The notes under the pieces were generated by a model. That model saw only the letters and a program-made list of their open reading frames with translations. It had not been told where the DNA came from and ran no database searches. A program made the position numbers and the translations under genes. A DNA stretch of 64,000 nt. Source: Tistrella mobilis. Its GTDB lineage: Bacteria; Pseudomonadota; Alphaproteobacteria; Tistrellales; Tistrellaceae. The DNA lies in the NCBI RefSeq assembly GCF_041468085.1, contig NZ_CP121017.1, positions 434,001 to 498,000 of the forward strand, in the 5' to 3' direction. This document shows positions 16,874 to 26,351 of this stretch, one piece after another (position 1 is the stretch's first letter; each line of letters begins with the position of its first letter).

Positions 16874-19126
16874 ATGCATCTCTGCCGTACAGACCGCCAG
16901 ACCCTCCGGCAGCAGGCCGGAACCGCCTTCCGCCGTCTGGGTATTCTGCTGGCGCTCGCATGTCTGACGGTGGCGGCCCCCGCCCTGGCGGCAGAGGCGC
17001 CACGCGGCTGGCTGGGCCCCTGGGCGGAGGGGCAGCGTTCGGCGGTCCGGCTGGTGGCGGCGCCGCAGACCCCGGATCAGGCGGCACGGGGCGAGCTGTC
17101 GCTCGGCCTCGATTTCCGGATGGATCCGGGCTGGAAGCTCTACTGGCGTTCGCCCGGGGACGCCGGTCTGCCCCCCGCGATCAATGCCGGGGCAAGCCCG
17201 TCGGTCGCAGACGGGCAGATTGTCGCGACGCGGATCCACTGGCCGCTGCCGGAACGTTTCACCGCCTTCGAGACCATCCACACCTATGCCTATGCCGACC
17301 ATGTCCTGCTGCCGGTGACGGCGCAGCTGGCCCCGGACAGGCCGGCCGTGCCCGAAAGCGCTGCCGGCCCCGTCCGGCTCCGGGTCGATTATCAGGTCTG
17401 CGAGGCGCTGTGCATTCCGGTGACCGCCGATCTGGCACTCGACGTGCCGGCGGGACCGGCCGACCCGCTGGATCGCACCGCGGCCGAAGCGGAAGCGGCG
17501 ATCGCCGCGGCGCAGGCATCCGTGCCCGCCATCGCATCCGACCCCGCCGCCGCCCCGTTTGCGGCGGTCTCGGCCGGCTGGATCGTGGCCGAGGGCGACG
17601 CCCCCGCCCGGCTGATCGTGGAGGCGAAGAGCGATGCGCCCTTCAGCCCCGCGGCGGATGTCTTCATCGAGGGGCCGGACGGCTTCGCCTTTTCGCCACC
17701 CGATGCGCGGCGGCTCGATGACGGCCGGCGGATCCGCTTCGTCGCCGATGTGGCGCCGCCCACGGCCGATGCCCGGCTTCTGGGTGAGACGGTGCGCCTC
17801 ACCCTGCGCGACGCGACCCCTGGGGCAGGGCTGCGGGCGGTGGAGACGACCGCCCAGGTGGTGCCGGCACCGGCCACCCTGCCCGGACCCGAAGGCGGGC
17901 TGGTCGCGGCCCTGCTGATCGGCCTGCTGGGCGGTCTGATCCTGAATGTCATGCCCTGCGTGCTGCCGGTGCTGTCGATCAAGCTGATGGGGCTGGTTGC
18001 GACCCGCGGCCTCGGTCGCGGCGATGTCCGCGCCAGCCTGCTTGCGACCGCCGCGGGCATCCTGCTGTCCTTCCTGGCGCTGGCGCTGGCGGCCGCCGGG
18101 CTGAAGCTTGCCGGTGTCGCGGTCGGCTGGGGCATCCAGTTTCAGCAGCCGGCCTTCATCGGCATGATGATCGTGCTTATGGCGCTGTTTGCGGCCTCGC
18201 AGCTGGGGGTGTTCACCATCCGGGCACCGGTGCTTTCGGGCGGTCTTGCCCGCGATGCCGTGGCGGAGGCCGACGGGCGGCCGAAGCTCGGCCGGGCGGT
18301 GATGAGCGGCGTGGTGGCGACCCTGCTCGCCACCCCCTGTTCGGCACCCTTCGTCGGCACGGCACTGGGCTTCGCACTTGCCGGCGGCACGGCGGACATT
18401 CTGGCGGTGTTCGCCGCCATGGGGCTCGGCATGGCGCTGCCCTATCTGGCGATCGCGGCCGTCCCCTCGGCGATCCGGCTGCTGCCCCGCCCGGGGCGCT
18501 GGATGGTCTGGGTGAAGGTGGCGATGGGCCTGGCGCTGGCGGGCACCGCCCTCTGGCTGACCCTGGTGCTCAGCCGTCTGGTTCAGCCCGGCGCCGCTGC
18601 GGCGGTCGCCGTGCTGGCGGCTCTGGCCGCGCTGCTGCCCCTGGTCATCACCAAGGCCCGGCTGCTGCGCTGGGCGGGGGTCGGCGGCCTTGCGGTGGCG
18701 GCGGTGGCGACGGCCGTTCTGGCCTCGCCGCCTGCGACCCGCGGTCTTCAGACCATGCCGGCCGGCGGTCCCTGGATCCCCTTTGCGGCCTCCGCGATCG
18801 CAGAGGATGTTGCGAAGGGCCGGGTGGTGTTCGTCGACGTCACCGCCAGCTGGTGCGTCACCTGCATCGTGAACGAGGAACGGGTGCTGGCGGTGGACCC
18901 GGTGGCGGGCCGTCTGGCCATGCCCGATGTGGTGGCGATGAAGGCCGACTGGACCCGGCCCGATCCGGCGATCGCCGACTATCTGGCCGGCTTCGGCCGC
19001 TATGGCATTCCGTTCAATGTGGTCTACGGCCCGGGCGCGCCGCAGGGCCTGGTGCTGCCCGAACTGCTGACCGCCGATGCCGTGACCCGGGCGCTGGATC
19101 GGGCCCGCGGCAACGGCGCCGGTTGA
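16874..19126 (+). CDS. DsbD/ScsB-type membrane thiol-disulfide reductase
   Basis: A three-part protein of about 750 aa that moves electrons from cytoplasmic thioredoxin across the membrane to periplasmic thiols. The signal region ends near ALAAEAP. The N-terminal periplasmic domain has a redox cysteine pair in YQVCEALCIPV. The CcdA/DsbD membrane core (eight helices) has its cysteines in MPCVLPVLSIK and ATPCSAPFVG. The C-terminal thioredoxin fold has TASWCVTCIVNE. The long N-terminal domain resembles ScsB-type proteins. ATG 16874 is chosen to give a compact signal peptide; an ATG 48 bp upstream is possible. Confidence 0.88.
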   Translation: MHLCRTDRQTLRQQAGTAFRRLGILLALACLTVAAPALAAEAPRGWLGPWAEGQRSAVRLVAAPQTPDQAARGELSLGLDFRMDPGWKLYWRSPGDAGLPPAINAGASPSVADGQIVATRIHWPLPERFTAFETIHTYAYADHVLLPVTAQLAPDRPAVPESAAGPVRLRVDYQVCEALCIPVTADLALDVPAGPADPLDRTAAEAEAAIAAAQASVPAIASDPAAAPFAAVSAGWIVAEGDAPARLIVEAKSDAPFSPAADVFIEGPDGFAFSPPDARRLDDGRRIRFVADVAPPTADARLLGETVRLTLRDATPGAGLRAVETTAQVVPAPATLPGPEGGLVAALLIGLLGGLILNVMPCVLPVLSIKLMGLVATRGLGRGDVRASLLATAAGILLSFLALALAAAGLKLAGVAVGWGIQFQQPAFIGMMIVLMALFAASQLGVFTIRAPVLSGGLARDAVAEADGRPKLGRAVMSGVVATLLATPCSAPFVGTALGFALAGGTADILAVFAAMGLGMALPYLAIAAVPSAIRLLPRPGRWMVWVKVAMGLALAGTALWLTLVLSRLVQPGAAAAVAVLAALAALLPLVITKARLLRWAGVGGLAVAAVATAVLASPPATRGLQTMPAGGPWIPFAASAIAEDVAKGRVVFVDVTASWCVTCIVNEERVLAVDPVAGRLAMPDVVAMKADWTRPDPAIADYLAGFGRYGIPFNVVYGPGAPQGLVLPELLTADAVTRALDRARGNGAG

Positions 19127-19178
19127 GCGCGAAATCCGGCGCCCGCGGACTTGCGCCCGTCACCGGAACCGGCCTTAA

Positions 19179-19207
19179 ATGGCGGCGATCCCGAATGGCG
19201 GCGATCC
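19179..19207 (+). repeat. short tandem repeat before the peroxiredoxin gene
   Basis: The 13-bp sequence ATGGCGGCGATCC occurs twice in tandem with a 16-bp period (19179 and 19195) in the untranslated region. No function is evident. Confidence 0.8.
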
Positions 19208-19291
19208 CTGCCGGCCGGGTCCCGGTCGGTTCGCGCCGGTCGGGTCGTCCCCGCAGACGAGACGCGAGTTCCGAGCCAGGAGAGCACGACT

Positions 19292-19774
19292 ATGACCATT
19301 TCCATCGGTGATAAGATTCCGGCAGCCACCCTGGTCGAGATGACCGCGGATGGCCCGAACAAGGTGTCCACCGACGAGCTGTTCGCCGGCCGCACCGTGG
19401 CCGTCTTCGCGGTGCCCGGCGCCTTCACCCCCACCTGCTCGGCCCGTCATCTGCCGGGTTTCGTGGAGCAGGCCGATGAGATCACGGCCAAGGGCGTCGA
19501 CGAGATCGTCTGCATCTCGGTCAACGACGCCTTCGTGATGGGCGCCTGGGGCAAGGCCCAGGGCGTTGACGGCAAGGTCCGCCTGCTGGCCGACGGCAAT
19601 GGCGACCTGACCAAGGCGCTGGGTCTGACCCTCGACGGCACGGGCTTCGGCATGGGCCTGCGTTCGCAGCGCTACTCGATGCTGGTGAAGGACGGCGTCG
19701 TTGCTCAGCTGAACGTCGAAAAGCCCGGGGCCTTCGAAGTGAGCGACGCCGCCACCCTGCTCGGCCAGCTCTGA
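19292..19774 (+). CDS. peroxiredoxin, Prx5 type
   Basis: A 160-aa thiol peroxidase of the Prx5/AhpC-TSA class that reduces hydroperoxides with thioredoxin or glutaredoxin. The peroxidatic cysteine is C49 in [31 protein letters not shown] and [16 protein letters not shown] complete the signature. No conserved resolving cysteine is obvious, so it is probably 1-Cys or glutathione-dependent. ATG 19292 has AGGAGAG upstream. It follows the DsbD-type gene, a plausible redox neighbourhood. Confidence 0.93.
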   Translation: MTISIGDKIPAATLVEMTADGPNKVSTDELFAGRTVAVFAVPGAFTPTCSARHLPGFVEQADEITAKGVDEIVCISVNDAFVMGAWGKAQGVDGKVRLLADGNGDLTKALGLTLDGTGFGMGLRSQRYSMLVKDGVVAQLNVEKPGAFEVSDAATLLGQL

Positions 19775-19811
19775 CATCGTCGCGGAGCCTCCGGGCTCCC
19801 GCCGCTGCATC

Positions 19812-19854
19812 GGCCGCACGTCCGGCACCCCTGTGGGATGCCGGACGTGCGGCC
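19812..19854 (+). terminator. 16-bp stem hairpin between prx and upp
   Basis: GGCCGCACGTCCGGCA (19812-19827) pairs perfectly with 19839-19854 across an 11-nt loop. No U-tract follows, so it is either a non-canonical terminator for the peroxiredoxin transcript or an mRNA element ahead of upp. Confidence 0.5.
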
Positions 19855-19899
19855 ATGCCGGGATATCCTCAACGCCCGCCCAGCCATCGCGGAGCCGAC

Positions 19900-20574
19900 A
19901 TGACCCAGACCACCACCGACGACCGCGACCTGGCCGCGCGTTTCCCGAACCTGCATGTGCTCGACCATCCGCTGATCCTGCACAAGCTCAGCCATATGCG
20001 GAACCAGGCGACCTCGACCAAGACCTTCCGCCAGCTGCTGCGCGAGATCGCGCTGCTGATGGGCTACGAGATCACCCGCAGCCTGCCGATCACCCATGAA
20101 GAACTCGACACGCCGCTTGAACGCGTGGCGGTGCCGGTGATCGAGGGCAAGAAGGTTGCGGTGGTGCCGATCCTGCGCGCCGGCCTCGGCATGGCCGACG
20201 GCCTGACCGAGCTGATGCCCTCGGCCCGCATCGGCCATGTCGGCCTTTATCGCGACGAAGAGACCAAAGAACCGGTCGAATATCTGGTGAAGCTGCCGAA
20301 GGCCGATGGGCGGACCTTCATCCTGGTCGACCCGATGCTCGCCACCGGCAATTCGGCGGTGCACGCGGTCGACGTGCTGAACCGCTATGGCGTCGCCGAC
20401 GAGCAGATCCGCTTCATGGCCCTGATCGCGGCCCCCGAAGGCCTGGAGGTCTTCACCCGCGCCCATCCGCAGGTGAAGGTCTATGTCGCCGCCGTCGACC
20501 GCTGCCTGGACGAAAACGCCTATATCCGCCCGGGCCTGGGCGATGCCGGCGACCGGCTGTTCGGGACGCGGTGA
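19900..20574 (+). CDS. upp: uracil phosphoribosyltransferase
   Basis: A pyrimidine salvage enzyme making UMP from uracil and PRPP. The 224-aa protein has [22 protein letters not shown] at the N-terminus, [14 protein letters not shown], the PRPP-binding loop [17 protein letters not shown] and the C-terminal [16 protein letters not shown] uracil-binding region. ATG 19900 follows GGAG and matches the family start. The open frame extends 45 bp upstream, but those codons fall in the hairpin arm. Confidence 0.97.
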   Translation: MTQTTTDDRDLAARFPNLHVLDHPLILHKLSHMRNQATSTKTFRQLLREIALLMGYEITRSLPITHEELDTPLERVAVPVIEGKKVAVVPILRAGLGMADGLTELMPSARIGHVGLYRDEETKEPVEYLVKLPKADGRTFILVDPMLATGNSAVHAVDVLNRYGVADEQIRFMALIAAPEGLEVFTRAHPQVKVYVAAVDRCLDENAYIRPGLGDAGDRLFGTR

Positions 20575-20614
20575 TCTCGCCGCCTCTCGCGACCTGACAT
20601 GCGGGACCCTGCAG

Positions 20615-20880
20615 ATGACGAAGACCTACCGCAGTGAGGCCCTGGCCGCGATCCACGAGACGGCGTCGGATCTGCACGATGTGGGCCTGCTCGACAAACA
20701 GACCATGCGCCAGTTCGACGCCCTTGCCCTGGCACCGGTGACGCCTGAGCGTTCGGATGCCATCCCGACGTGACCACCGGCCTTATCAGCCAGTGGGAGC
20801 GGGGCGAGAAACGACCGGCGGGTGCGTCGCTCAAACTTCTGTCATTGGTTGAACGTCACGGCCTGGGCGTGCTGGCTTGA
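20615..20880 (+). pseudogene. NadS-like XRE antitoxin, internally deleted
   Basis: The first 40 codons (MTKTYRSEALAAIHETASDL, then LLDKQTMRQFDALALAPV) match the N-terminus of NadS/HigA-type helix-turn-helix regulators. They run into a stop at 20771. In another frame the C-terminal half resumes from about 20773 (TTGLISQWERGEKRPAGASL onward to LGVLA and stop). The middle of the HTH, normally about 20 residues (REREEVSQAVFARYLNV-like), is missing, so an out-of-frame deletion broke the gene. No HigB/RelE toxin gene lies beside it. It is a relic of a toxin-antitoxin pair. Confidence 0.75.
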
Positions 20881-20901
20881 TGTGAGGTTCCGGCGTCCCT
20901 C

Positions 20902-21357
20902 TCAGCCCCGCTTCGGAATCCCGGCGCGCGCCAGCGCGTCGGCACGTTCGTTTTCGGGGTGGCCGGCATGGCCGCGGACCCATTCCCATTCCACCGTGTG
21001 GCCGCGGACCAGCCCGTCCAGTTCCTGCCAGAGATCGGCATTCTTGACCGGATCCTTCGAGGCGGTCTTCCAGCCGTTGCGCTTCCAGCCATGGATCCAT
21101 TTGGTGATGCCGTCGCGCACATAGGTGCTGTCGGTGCAGATCCGGATCGTGGTCGGCCGCTTCAGCGCGCGCAGCGCCTCGATGGCTGCGGTCAGTTCCA
21201 TGCGGTTGTTGGTGGTGAGCGGCTCGCCGCCGCTCATCTCGCGCTCCAGCTCTCCCCAGCGCAGCAGCACGCCCCAGCCGCCGGGGCCGGGATTGCCCGA
21301 ACAGGCGCCATCGGTGAAGGCTTCGACGATCTTCTTCGGTGCGTCAGTCGAGGCCAT
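20902..21357 (-). CDS. rnhA: ribonuclease HI
   Basis: Cleaves RNA in RNA-DNA hybrids. The 151-aa protein has the four acidic catalytic positions in [39 protein letters not shown] and [16 protein letters not shown]. The basic protrusion [20 protein letters not shown] is intact, as in E. coli RNase HI. It overlaps the end of thrB by 14 bases, so it is the last gene of the ispH-thrB-rnhA operon. Confidence 0.97.
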   Translation of the reverse strand: MASTDAPKKIVEAFTDGACSGNPGPGGWGVLLRWGELEREMSGGEPLTTNNRMELTAAIEALRALKRPTTIRICTDSTYVRDGITKWIHGWKRNGWKTASKDPVKNADLWQELDGLVRGHTVEWEWVRGHAGHPENERADALARAGIPKRG

Positions 21358-22309
21358 AGGCGCCCGGTCCCGTGACGCTGCGGTGGAAGCGCAGCTTGTG
21401 GAGATATTCGAGCGGGTCCTTGGGCTTCACCAGCGCCCCTTCCACCCGGTTCAGCCAGTCATAGGCACGGGTGAGCAGGAAGCGCAGTGCCGCCCCTTCG
21501 CAGAGCAGCGGCAGGGCCGCCAGTTCGGCGTCGGAGAAGGGGCGGACCTTGCGATAGGCCCCCAGCATCAGCCGGGCCTTGGTCACGTTGAACTGCCCGT
21601 CCGGCTCGAAGCACCAGGCATTGATGCAGATCGCGATTTCGTAGGCGAAGGCGTCGGAGCAGGCGAAGTAGAAATCGATCAGCCCCGACACCCGGTCCGG
21701 CCGCTCGTAGAACACATTGTCGGGGAAGAGATCGGCATGGATCGTGCCCGCCGGCAGATCGGCCGGCCAGTCGGTGGCGAGCCGGTCCAGCGTCTCCGCG
21801 ATTTCGGCGGCAAGGCCCGGGACGATCTCGTCGGCACGGGTGCCGATGCGGGCCGCGAGCCCCTGCCAGCCGGGCAGGGCCAGCGCATTGGGGCGCCGGC
21901 CGGTGAAATCCGCGGTCGCAAGATGCAGCTCGGCCAGCGCCGTGCCCAGCGCCCGGCAATGGGCCGGCAGGATCCGGGCCGGCCCCCGGCCGGGCAGGAA
22001 GGTGAAGATCGCCGCCGGCTTGCCGACCAGTTCGACCAGGACCCGGCCCCGGCGGTCGCGCACAGGTTCCGGGCAGCGGATGCCGCGCCGGGTGAGGTGC
22101 TCCATGAGATTCAGGAAATAGGGCAGGTCCGCGGGGTCGACCCGCTTCTCATAGACCGTCAGCACATAGCGCCGACCGCCGGCGTCGAGGAACCAGTTGG
22201 AGTTCTCCACCCCCTGCTGGATGCCCTGCAACCGCTCGAAGGGGCCGATATCATAGCCGCTGAGCAGCGCGCGCATGTCGTCATCGTCGACCGCCGTGTA
22301 GACCGCCAT
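21344..22309 (-). CDS. thrB: homoserine kinase (APH-fold ThrB)
   Basis: Phosphorylates homoserine, supplying the substrate of ThrC. This is the alphaproteobacterial type with an aminoglycoside-phosphotransferase fold, not the GHMP kinase of E. coli. Visible features are [27 protein letters not shown] (nucleotide loop and lysine), the catalytic loop [14 protein letters not shown] and the metal motif [24 protein letters not shown]. Length is 321 aa. It sits between ispH (69 bp upstream) and rnhA (overlapping). Confidence 0.95.
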   Translation of the reverse strand: MAVYTAVDDDDMRALLSGYDIGPFERLQGIQQGVENSNWFLDAGGRRYVLTVYEKRVDPADLPYFLNLMEHLTRRGIRCPEPVRDRRGRVLVELVGKPAAIFTFLPGRGPARILPAHCRALGTALAELHLATADFTGRRPNALALPGWQGLAARIGTRADEIVPGLAAEIAETLDRLATDWPADLPAGTIHADLFPDNVFYERPDRVSGLIDFYFACSDAFAYEIAICINAWCFEPDGQFNVTKARLMLGAYRKVRPFSDAELAALPLLCEGAALRFLLTRAYDWLNRVEGALVKPKDPLEYLHKLRFHRSVTGPGAYGLD

Positions 22310-22378
22310 CCCGGTCGATGCCTCCTGTTGCGCCGGGGCCAGCCCCGCGGCGCGTCTCTTCTGGTTGCGGGGGTATGG

Positions 22379-23359
22379 TCAGCGGGTCAGTTCGGGCGGC
22401 AGCTTGAACACCACCCGTTCCTCTGCCGTGGTCACCCGTTCGATCGTGACCGGTCCGCGGGCGCGGAAGGCGGTGATCACCTCTTCGACCAGTCTCTCGG
22501 GCGCCGAGGCGCCTGCGGTGATACCGACCCGCGTCACCCCTTGCAGCCGCGACCAGTCGATCTCGGCGGCGGTCTGGATCAGCCGGGCGTTGGCGCAGCC
22601 CGCCACGGCCGCCGTCTCGACCAGCCGGCGGGAGTTCGAGGAATTGGGCGCGCCGATCACCAGCACCGCCTGAACCTCGGCCGCAATGCGGGCCACGGCC
22701 TCCTGGCGGTTGGTGGTGGCATAGCAGATGTCCTCGCGCCGCGGACCGGCAATGTCCGGAAAGCGGCGGCGCAGCACCTCGATGATGCCCGAGGTGTCGG
22801 CCACCGACAGCGTGGTCTGGGTCGCGAAGGCAAGCTCCAGCCCGGGCCGCGGCGGCTGGTAGGCCTCGGCATCGGCGATGCTCTCGATCAGGTCGACGGC
22901 ACCGTCGGGCAGCTGACCCATGGTGCCGATCACCTCGGGATGGCCGGCATGGCCGATCAGCAGCACATGGCGCCCCTCGTCGTGATGGCGCTCGGCTTCG
23001 CGATGCACCTTCGAGACCAGCGGGCAGGTGGCATCGATCGCGCGCAGCTCCCGACGCGCGGCCTCGGCCGGCACCGATTTGGGCACGCCATGGGCCGAAA
23101 AGATCACCGGCACCCCGTCCGGCACTTCGTCCAGTTCTTCGACGAAAACCGCCCCCTTGGCCGCCAGATCCTGCACCACGGTCTTGTTGTGGACGATCTC
23201 GTGGCGGACATAGACCGGCGCGCCGAAGCGTTCGATCGCCTTCTCGACGATCTGAATCGCGCGGTCGACGCCGGCACAGAAACCGCGGGGTTCGGCCAGC
23301 ACGATGGTCACCGCAGCGTGCGGTACCGCTGCTGGGGAGGTCGGGGCCGCCTGGGTCAT
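22379..23359 (-). CDS. ispH: 4-hydroxy-3-methylbut-2-enyl diphosphate reductase
   Basis: The last enzyme of the MEP isoprenoid pathway, a 4Fe-4S protein making IPP and DMAPP. The three cluster cysteines are in [23 protein letters not shown] and [44 protein letters not shown] and [15 protein letters not shown] are also present. The start is ATG 23359 (326 aa), with GGAGAG about eight bases upstream; the open frame continues 36 codons further but in non-family sequence. Confidence 0.96.
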   Translation of the reverse strand: MTQAAPTSPAAVPHAAVTIVLAEPRGFCAGVDRAIQIVEKAIERFGAPVYVRHEIVHNKTVVQDLAAKGAVFVEELDEVPDGVPVIFSAHGVPKSVPAEAARRELRAIDATCPLVSKVHREAERHHDEGRHVLLIGHAGHPEVIGTMGQLPDGAVDLIESIADAEAYQPPRPGLELAFATQTTLSVADTSGIIEVLRRRFPDIAGPRREDICYATTNRQEAVARIAAEVQAVLVIGAPNSSNSRRLVETAAVAGCANARLIQTAAEIDWSRLQGVTRVGITAGASAPERLVEEVITAFRARGPVTIERVTTAEERVVFKLPPELTR

Positions 23360-23654
23360 CGCGTCGGCTCTCCGGGCTGAAGGATCCGGAACGGCGGATC
23401 CGGGGAGGGTGGCTCGCATAGGGTGCGGTATGGCACGGGCGGCGCCCGAGTTCAACACCAGGCACACGCATCCCGTTGCCTGGGAAGGACGATCCCGGCC
23501 CTTGCCCGCGGTGATTCCTCGCCACTACACTCAAGGGCGTCCGCTCCGACGATAAAGCAATCCTGGCGCGCAATGCGCCGGCGGGGCGGCACCGAGGCAC
23601 GAGTTGATGATCCATCGGCCGATTCGGCCGGCAAGAGACGGGAAGGGTCAGGAC

Positions 23655-23924
23655 ATGACGATGGAGAACGACGCCACACCGCCGGCCGCGGCGCCGGTGG
23701 TGGCACGGGCGGAGCCCTATGAGGTGGCGGTGAAGGCGGGGCGGACCTATTGGTGGTGTTCCTGCGGGCTGAGCACGAAACAGCCCTTCTGCGACGGCAC
23801 CCACAAGGGCACCGGGCTCAGCCCTCAGGCCTGGAAGGCCGAAGAGGACGGCACGGTGTGGTTCTGCGGCTGCAAGCAGACCGGCGCAGGACCCATGTGT
23901 GACGGCAGTCACGAAAGATTGTGA
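23655..23924 (+). CDS. CDGSH iron-sulfur domain protein
   Basis: An 89-aa protein with two CDGSH-type 2Fe-2S sites: CSCGLSTKQPFCDGTHKG, and CGCKQTGAGPMCDGSHE near the C-terminus. Each has the C-x-C-x(n)-C-x2-(S/T)-x3-H ligands. Such tandem proteins resemble mitochondrial MiNT/CISD3 and are taken to handle electrons or Fe-S clusters; the bacterial role is not defined. ATG 23655 has AAGGGTCAGG upstream. It is divergent from ispH, itself an Fe-S enzyme. Confidence 0.92.
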   Translation: MTMENDATPPAAAPVVARAEPYEVAVKAGRTYWWCSCGLSTKQPFCDGTHKGTGLSPQAWKAEEDGTVWFCGCKQTGAGPMCDGSHERL

Positions 23925-24073
23925 CCCCGCGGACGCGGCCCGGAAGGTGACACGGACATGCGCGGGCGGCGGCATTGCGTGCCCGCGCGCCATCGCTATA
24001 AAGTGGCGCTTGTCTCAGCCGGCCGCCCGGTCCCCGGGCGATCCGGCGATAAACGATCACGGAGCGCTTCGTC

Positions 24074-24679
24074 GTGGCACAGTCCCATTCCGCGTCCGGT
24101 CCCGAAACGGCAATGAACAGGACGGCGATGCGGGCGGCCCTGCGCCGCCGGGCGGCGCTGGCCCTGGCCGCGTCGGGGGTGGCGCTCGTCGTCTCCGGCT
24201 GCGGCGCCTTCTCACGCGCCGAGCCGCCGGTCTGCCCCCGCGTGGTGGTGCTGCGCGACACCGCCCAGGCGGTGCAGATCGAGCCGGGGGCGAAGGATGT
24301 GACCGGCGTGCGCTTCCTGGGCCGGATCGCCGATGCCCAGTGGACCTGCGATGCCGATACCGACGACGGCAAGCGCTATCTGGATGTGGCGCTGACCGTG
24401 GTGCTCGATGCCGAACGCGGCCCTGCCGCCCCCGATGCCACCGCCACCGCCTTCGACTATTACGTGGCGGTGGCCGACCGGCAGCAGACCATCCTGAACA
24501 AGCAGGTCTTCCGGTCGGATCTGCCCTTCCCGGCCAATCGTCTCAAGGCCGGATCGAAGGAGGAGCTCAGCATCCGTGTGCCGCTGCCCGGCACCAGCAC
24601 CGGTGCCGACTATGCCCTGCTGATCGGCTTCCAGCTCGACCGCGAGCAGCTGGAATTCCAGCGCGGTCACAGCCGGTAA
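24074..24679 (+). CDS. putative outer-membrane or periplasmic lipoprotein
   Basis: The product has an Arg-rich start, a hydrophobic helix and a lipobox (VVSGC, with GAF following), predicting a lipoprotein. The mature part is about 150 residues and beta-rich, with FDYYVAVADRQQTILNKQVF and a C-terminal YALLIGFQLDREQLEFQR. I do not recognise a characterised family; it resembles small uncharacterised alphaproteobacterial lipoproteins. GTG 24074 has GGAGCG upstream. ATG 24113 would shorten the leader and is nearly as likely. Confidence 0.65.
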   Translation: MAQSHSASGPETAMNRTAMRAALRRRAALALAASGVALVVSGCGAFSRAEPPVCPRVVVLRDTAQAVQIEPGAKDVTGVRFLGRIADAQWTCDADTDDGKRYLDVALTVVLDAERGPAAPDATATAFDYYVAVADRQQTILNKQVFRSDLPFPANRLKAGSKEELSIRVPLPGTSTGADYALLIGFQLDREQLEFQRGHSR

Positions 24680-24752
24680 GAGCACAGCAGGACCCGGGGG
24701 GGGGCGCAGCCCGGGCCGGAACCATCCCGGTCCGGATCGTGATCCGTTGACG

Positions 24753-24793
24753 CGAGAGGGCTGCGGGCCGGATTGTGCCCCGCAGCCCTCTCG
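24753..24793. terminator. strong hairpin downstream of the lipoprotein gene
   Basis: A 15-bp perfect stem (CGAGAGGGCTGCGGG at 24753-24767 and its complement at 24779-24793) with an 11-nt loop lies between the lipoprotein gene and the glycine riboswitch. There is no T-run on either side, but the position and stability fit a transcription boundary. Confidence 0.55.
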
Positions 24794-24831
24794 TGTATCC
24801 TGGCCGCGCTCGGAGGCTACGTGACAGACGA

Positions 24832-25083
24832 ACCCTGTGGGAGAGCGCGCTGCGCGACACCCGGCCGGTCGACGGTCGGGATCATGTCGACGTAGTGCCG
24901 CCGAAGGAGCAACCGGCCCCGGTAAACTCTCAGGCACCAGGGACCGCAGGGGAATGTCACTCTGGAAAGCAGGCGGCGCAGAAGATCGCGGCGTCTCACC
25001 GAAGGGGTAAGTGCGACGGCACCCACCGCATCTGCGGTGCGTGGCGGCGCACAATCTTTCAGGTCCGAAGACAGAGCGGGGCC
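24832..25083 (+). ncRNA. tandem glycine riboswitch
   Basis: The leader of the gcv operon carries two consecutive glycine aptamers. The first starts at GTGGGAGAGCGC (about 24837) and has the hallmark GCCGAAGGAGCAA and AAACTCTCAGGCACC. It closes near GACCGCAGGG. The second starts near 24956 with the CTCTGGAAAG motif, then CACCGAAGGGG, AATCTTTCAGGTCC and GACAGAGCGGGG. The order aptamer-linker-aptamer matches known cooperative glycine switches upstream of gcvT, which activate expression when glycine is abundant. A CATCTCC/GGAGATG pairing at 25083-25089 and about 25130-25136 may form the expression platform. Confidence 0.93.
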
Positions 25084-25169
25084 ATCTCCGGGGACGGAAC
25101 GTCGGATCGACCGGCGGCGCCGGACCTGGGAGATGCGCGGCCGCAATCCTGTTTTCTCGGAGCGACCCG

Positions 25170-26309
25170 ATGTCCGGTCCGGACCAGCCGACCCAGGGCG
25201 GTGCCCCCGCCGATCTTCTGAAAACCCCGCTTTACGATCTCCATCAGGAGCTTGGCGGCAGGATGGTCCCCTTTGCGGGCTATCTGATGCCGGTTCAGTT
25301 TCCCATGGGCATCAAGGGCGAGCATCTGCACACCCGCGCCCAGGCCGGGCTGTTCGACGTCTCGCATATGGGCCAGGCGCGGATCACCGGGCCGGATGCC
25401 GCGGCGGCGCTGGAGCGCCTGGTCCCGGGCGACATCACCGGGCTTGGCCTCGGCCGGATGCGCTACACCCAGTTGACCACCGACGATGGCGGCATCCGCG
25501 ACGACCTGATGGCGACGCGGTTCGACGGTCATGTGTTTCTGGTCGTGAACGCCGCCTGCAAGGCGGATGATTTCGCCCATATCGCGGCGCATCTGCCGGA
25601 TGGTCACAGCCTCGACATCCTGGACGACCATGCCCTGCTCGCCCTGCAGGGGCCCGAGGCGGCGGCCGTGCTGGCGGCGCTCGCGCCCGAGGCGGCCGAG
25701 ATGGCCTTCATGTCGATGCAGCCGCTCGATATCGCCGGCATCCCCTGCCTGGTCAGCCGGTCCGGCTATACCGGCGAGGACGGTTACGAGATTTCGGTTC
25801 CGGCCGACCAGGCGGAGGCACTGGCCCGCAGGCTGCTGGCGGATGCGCGTGTGGCGCCGATCGGCCTCGGCGCCCGCGACAGCCTGCGCCTTGAGGCCGG
25901 GCTCTGCCTCTACGGCCATGATATCGACCTCTCGACCAATCCGGTCGAAGCCGGGCTCGGCTGGTCGATCGCGAAGCGCCGCCGCACCGCCGATGCCGGC
26001 TATCCCGGGGCGGCGGTGATCGCCGCCGCCTTTGCCGAGGGCCCGGCCCGCAAGCGCGTCGGCCTGGTGCCCGAAGGCAAGGTGATCGCGCGCGAGGGCA
26101 CCGACGTGGTCGATCCGGCAACCGGCGAGACCGTCGGCCGTGTCACCAGCGGCGGTTTCGGCCCCAGCGTCGACGGGCCGGTGGCCATGGCCTGGGTCCG
26201 CGCCGATCTGGCCGCCCCCGGCACCGCTCTTGCTCTCGACGTCCGCGGGAAATCCCGCCCGGCGGCCGTCGCCCCCATGCCTTTCGCGCCGCATCGCTAC
26301 CGGCGCTGA
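25170..26309 (+). CDS. gcvT: aminomethyltransferase, glycine cleavage T-protein
   Basis: Transfers the methylene of the aminomethyl-lipoyl H-protein to tetrahydrofolate and releases ammonia. The 379-aa product has GGRMVPFAGYLMPVQF, the folate-site region FDVSHMGQARITG, GGIRDDLMATRF, SRSGYTGEDGYEISVP and GARDSLRLEAGLCLYGHD. VTSGGFGPSVDGPVAMAWV lies in the C-terminal barrel. ATG 25170 follows GGAG and lies just after the glycine riboswitch. The open frame continues upstream only because the riboswitch lacks stops in that frame. Confidence 0.97.
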   Translation: MSGPDQPTQGGAPADLLKTPLYDLHQELGGRMVPFAGYLMPVQFPMGIKGEHLHTRAQAGLFDVSHMGQARITGPDAAAALERLVPGDITGLGLGRMRYTQLTTDDGGIRDDLMATRFDGHVFLVVNAACKADDFAHIAAHLPDGHSLDILDDHALLALQGPEAAAVLAALAPEAAEMAFMSMQPLDIAGIPCLVSRSGYTGEDGYEISVPADQAEALARRLLADARVAPIGLGARDSLRLEAGLCLYGHDIDLSTNPVEAGLGWSIAKRRRTADAGYPGAAVIAAAFAEGPARKRVGLVPEGKVIAREGTDVVDPATGETVGRVTSGGFGPSVDGPVAMAWVRADLAAPGTALALDVRGKSRPAAVAPMPFAPHRYRR

Positions 26310-26351
26310 CCGGCCACACTCCCGCCCCATCAGGGAACAGCGAGCTTCCTC

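Noticed and set aside
21125..23380. 751-codon plus-strand frame opposite rnhA, thrB and ispH
   Set aside because: The opposite strand carries three complete conserved genes with all catalytic motifs; this frame shows none.
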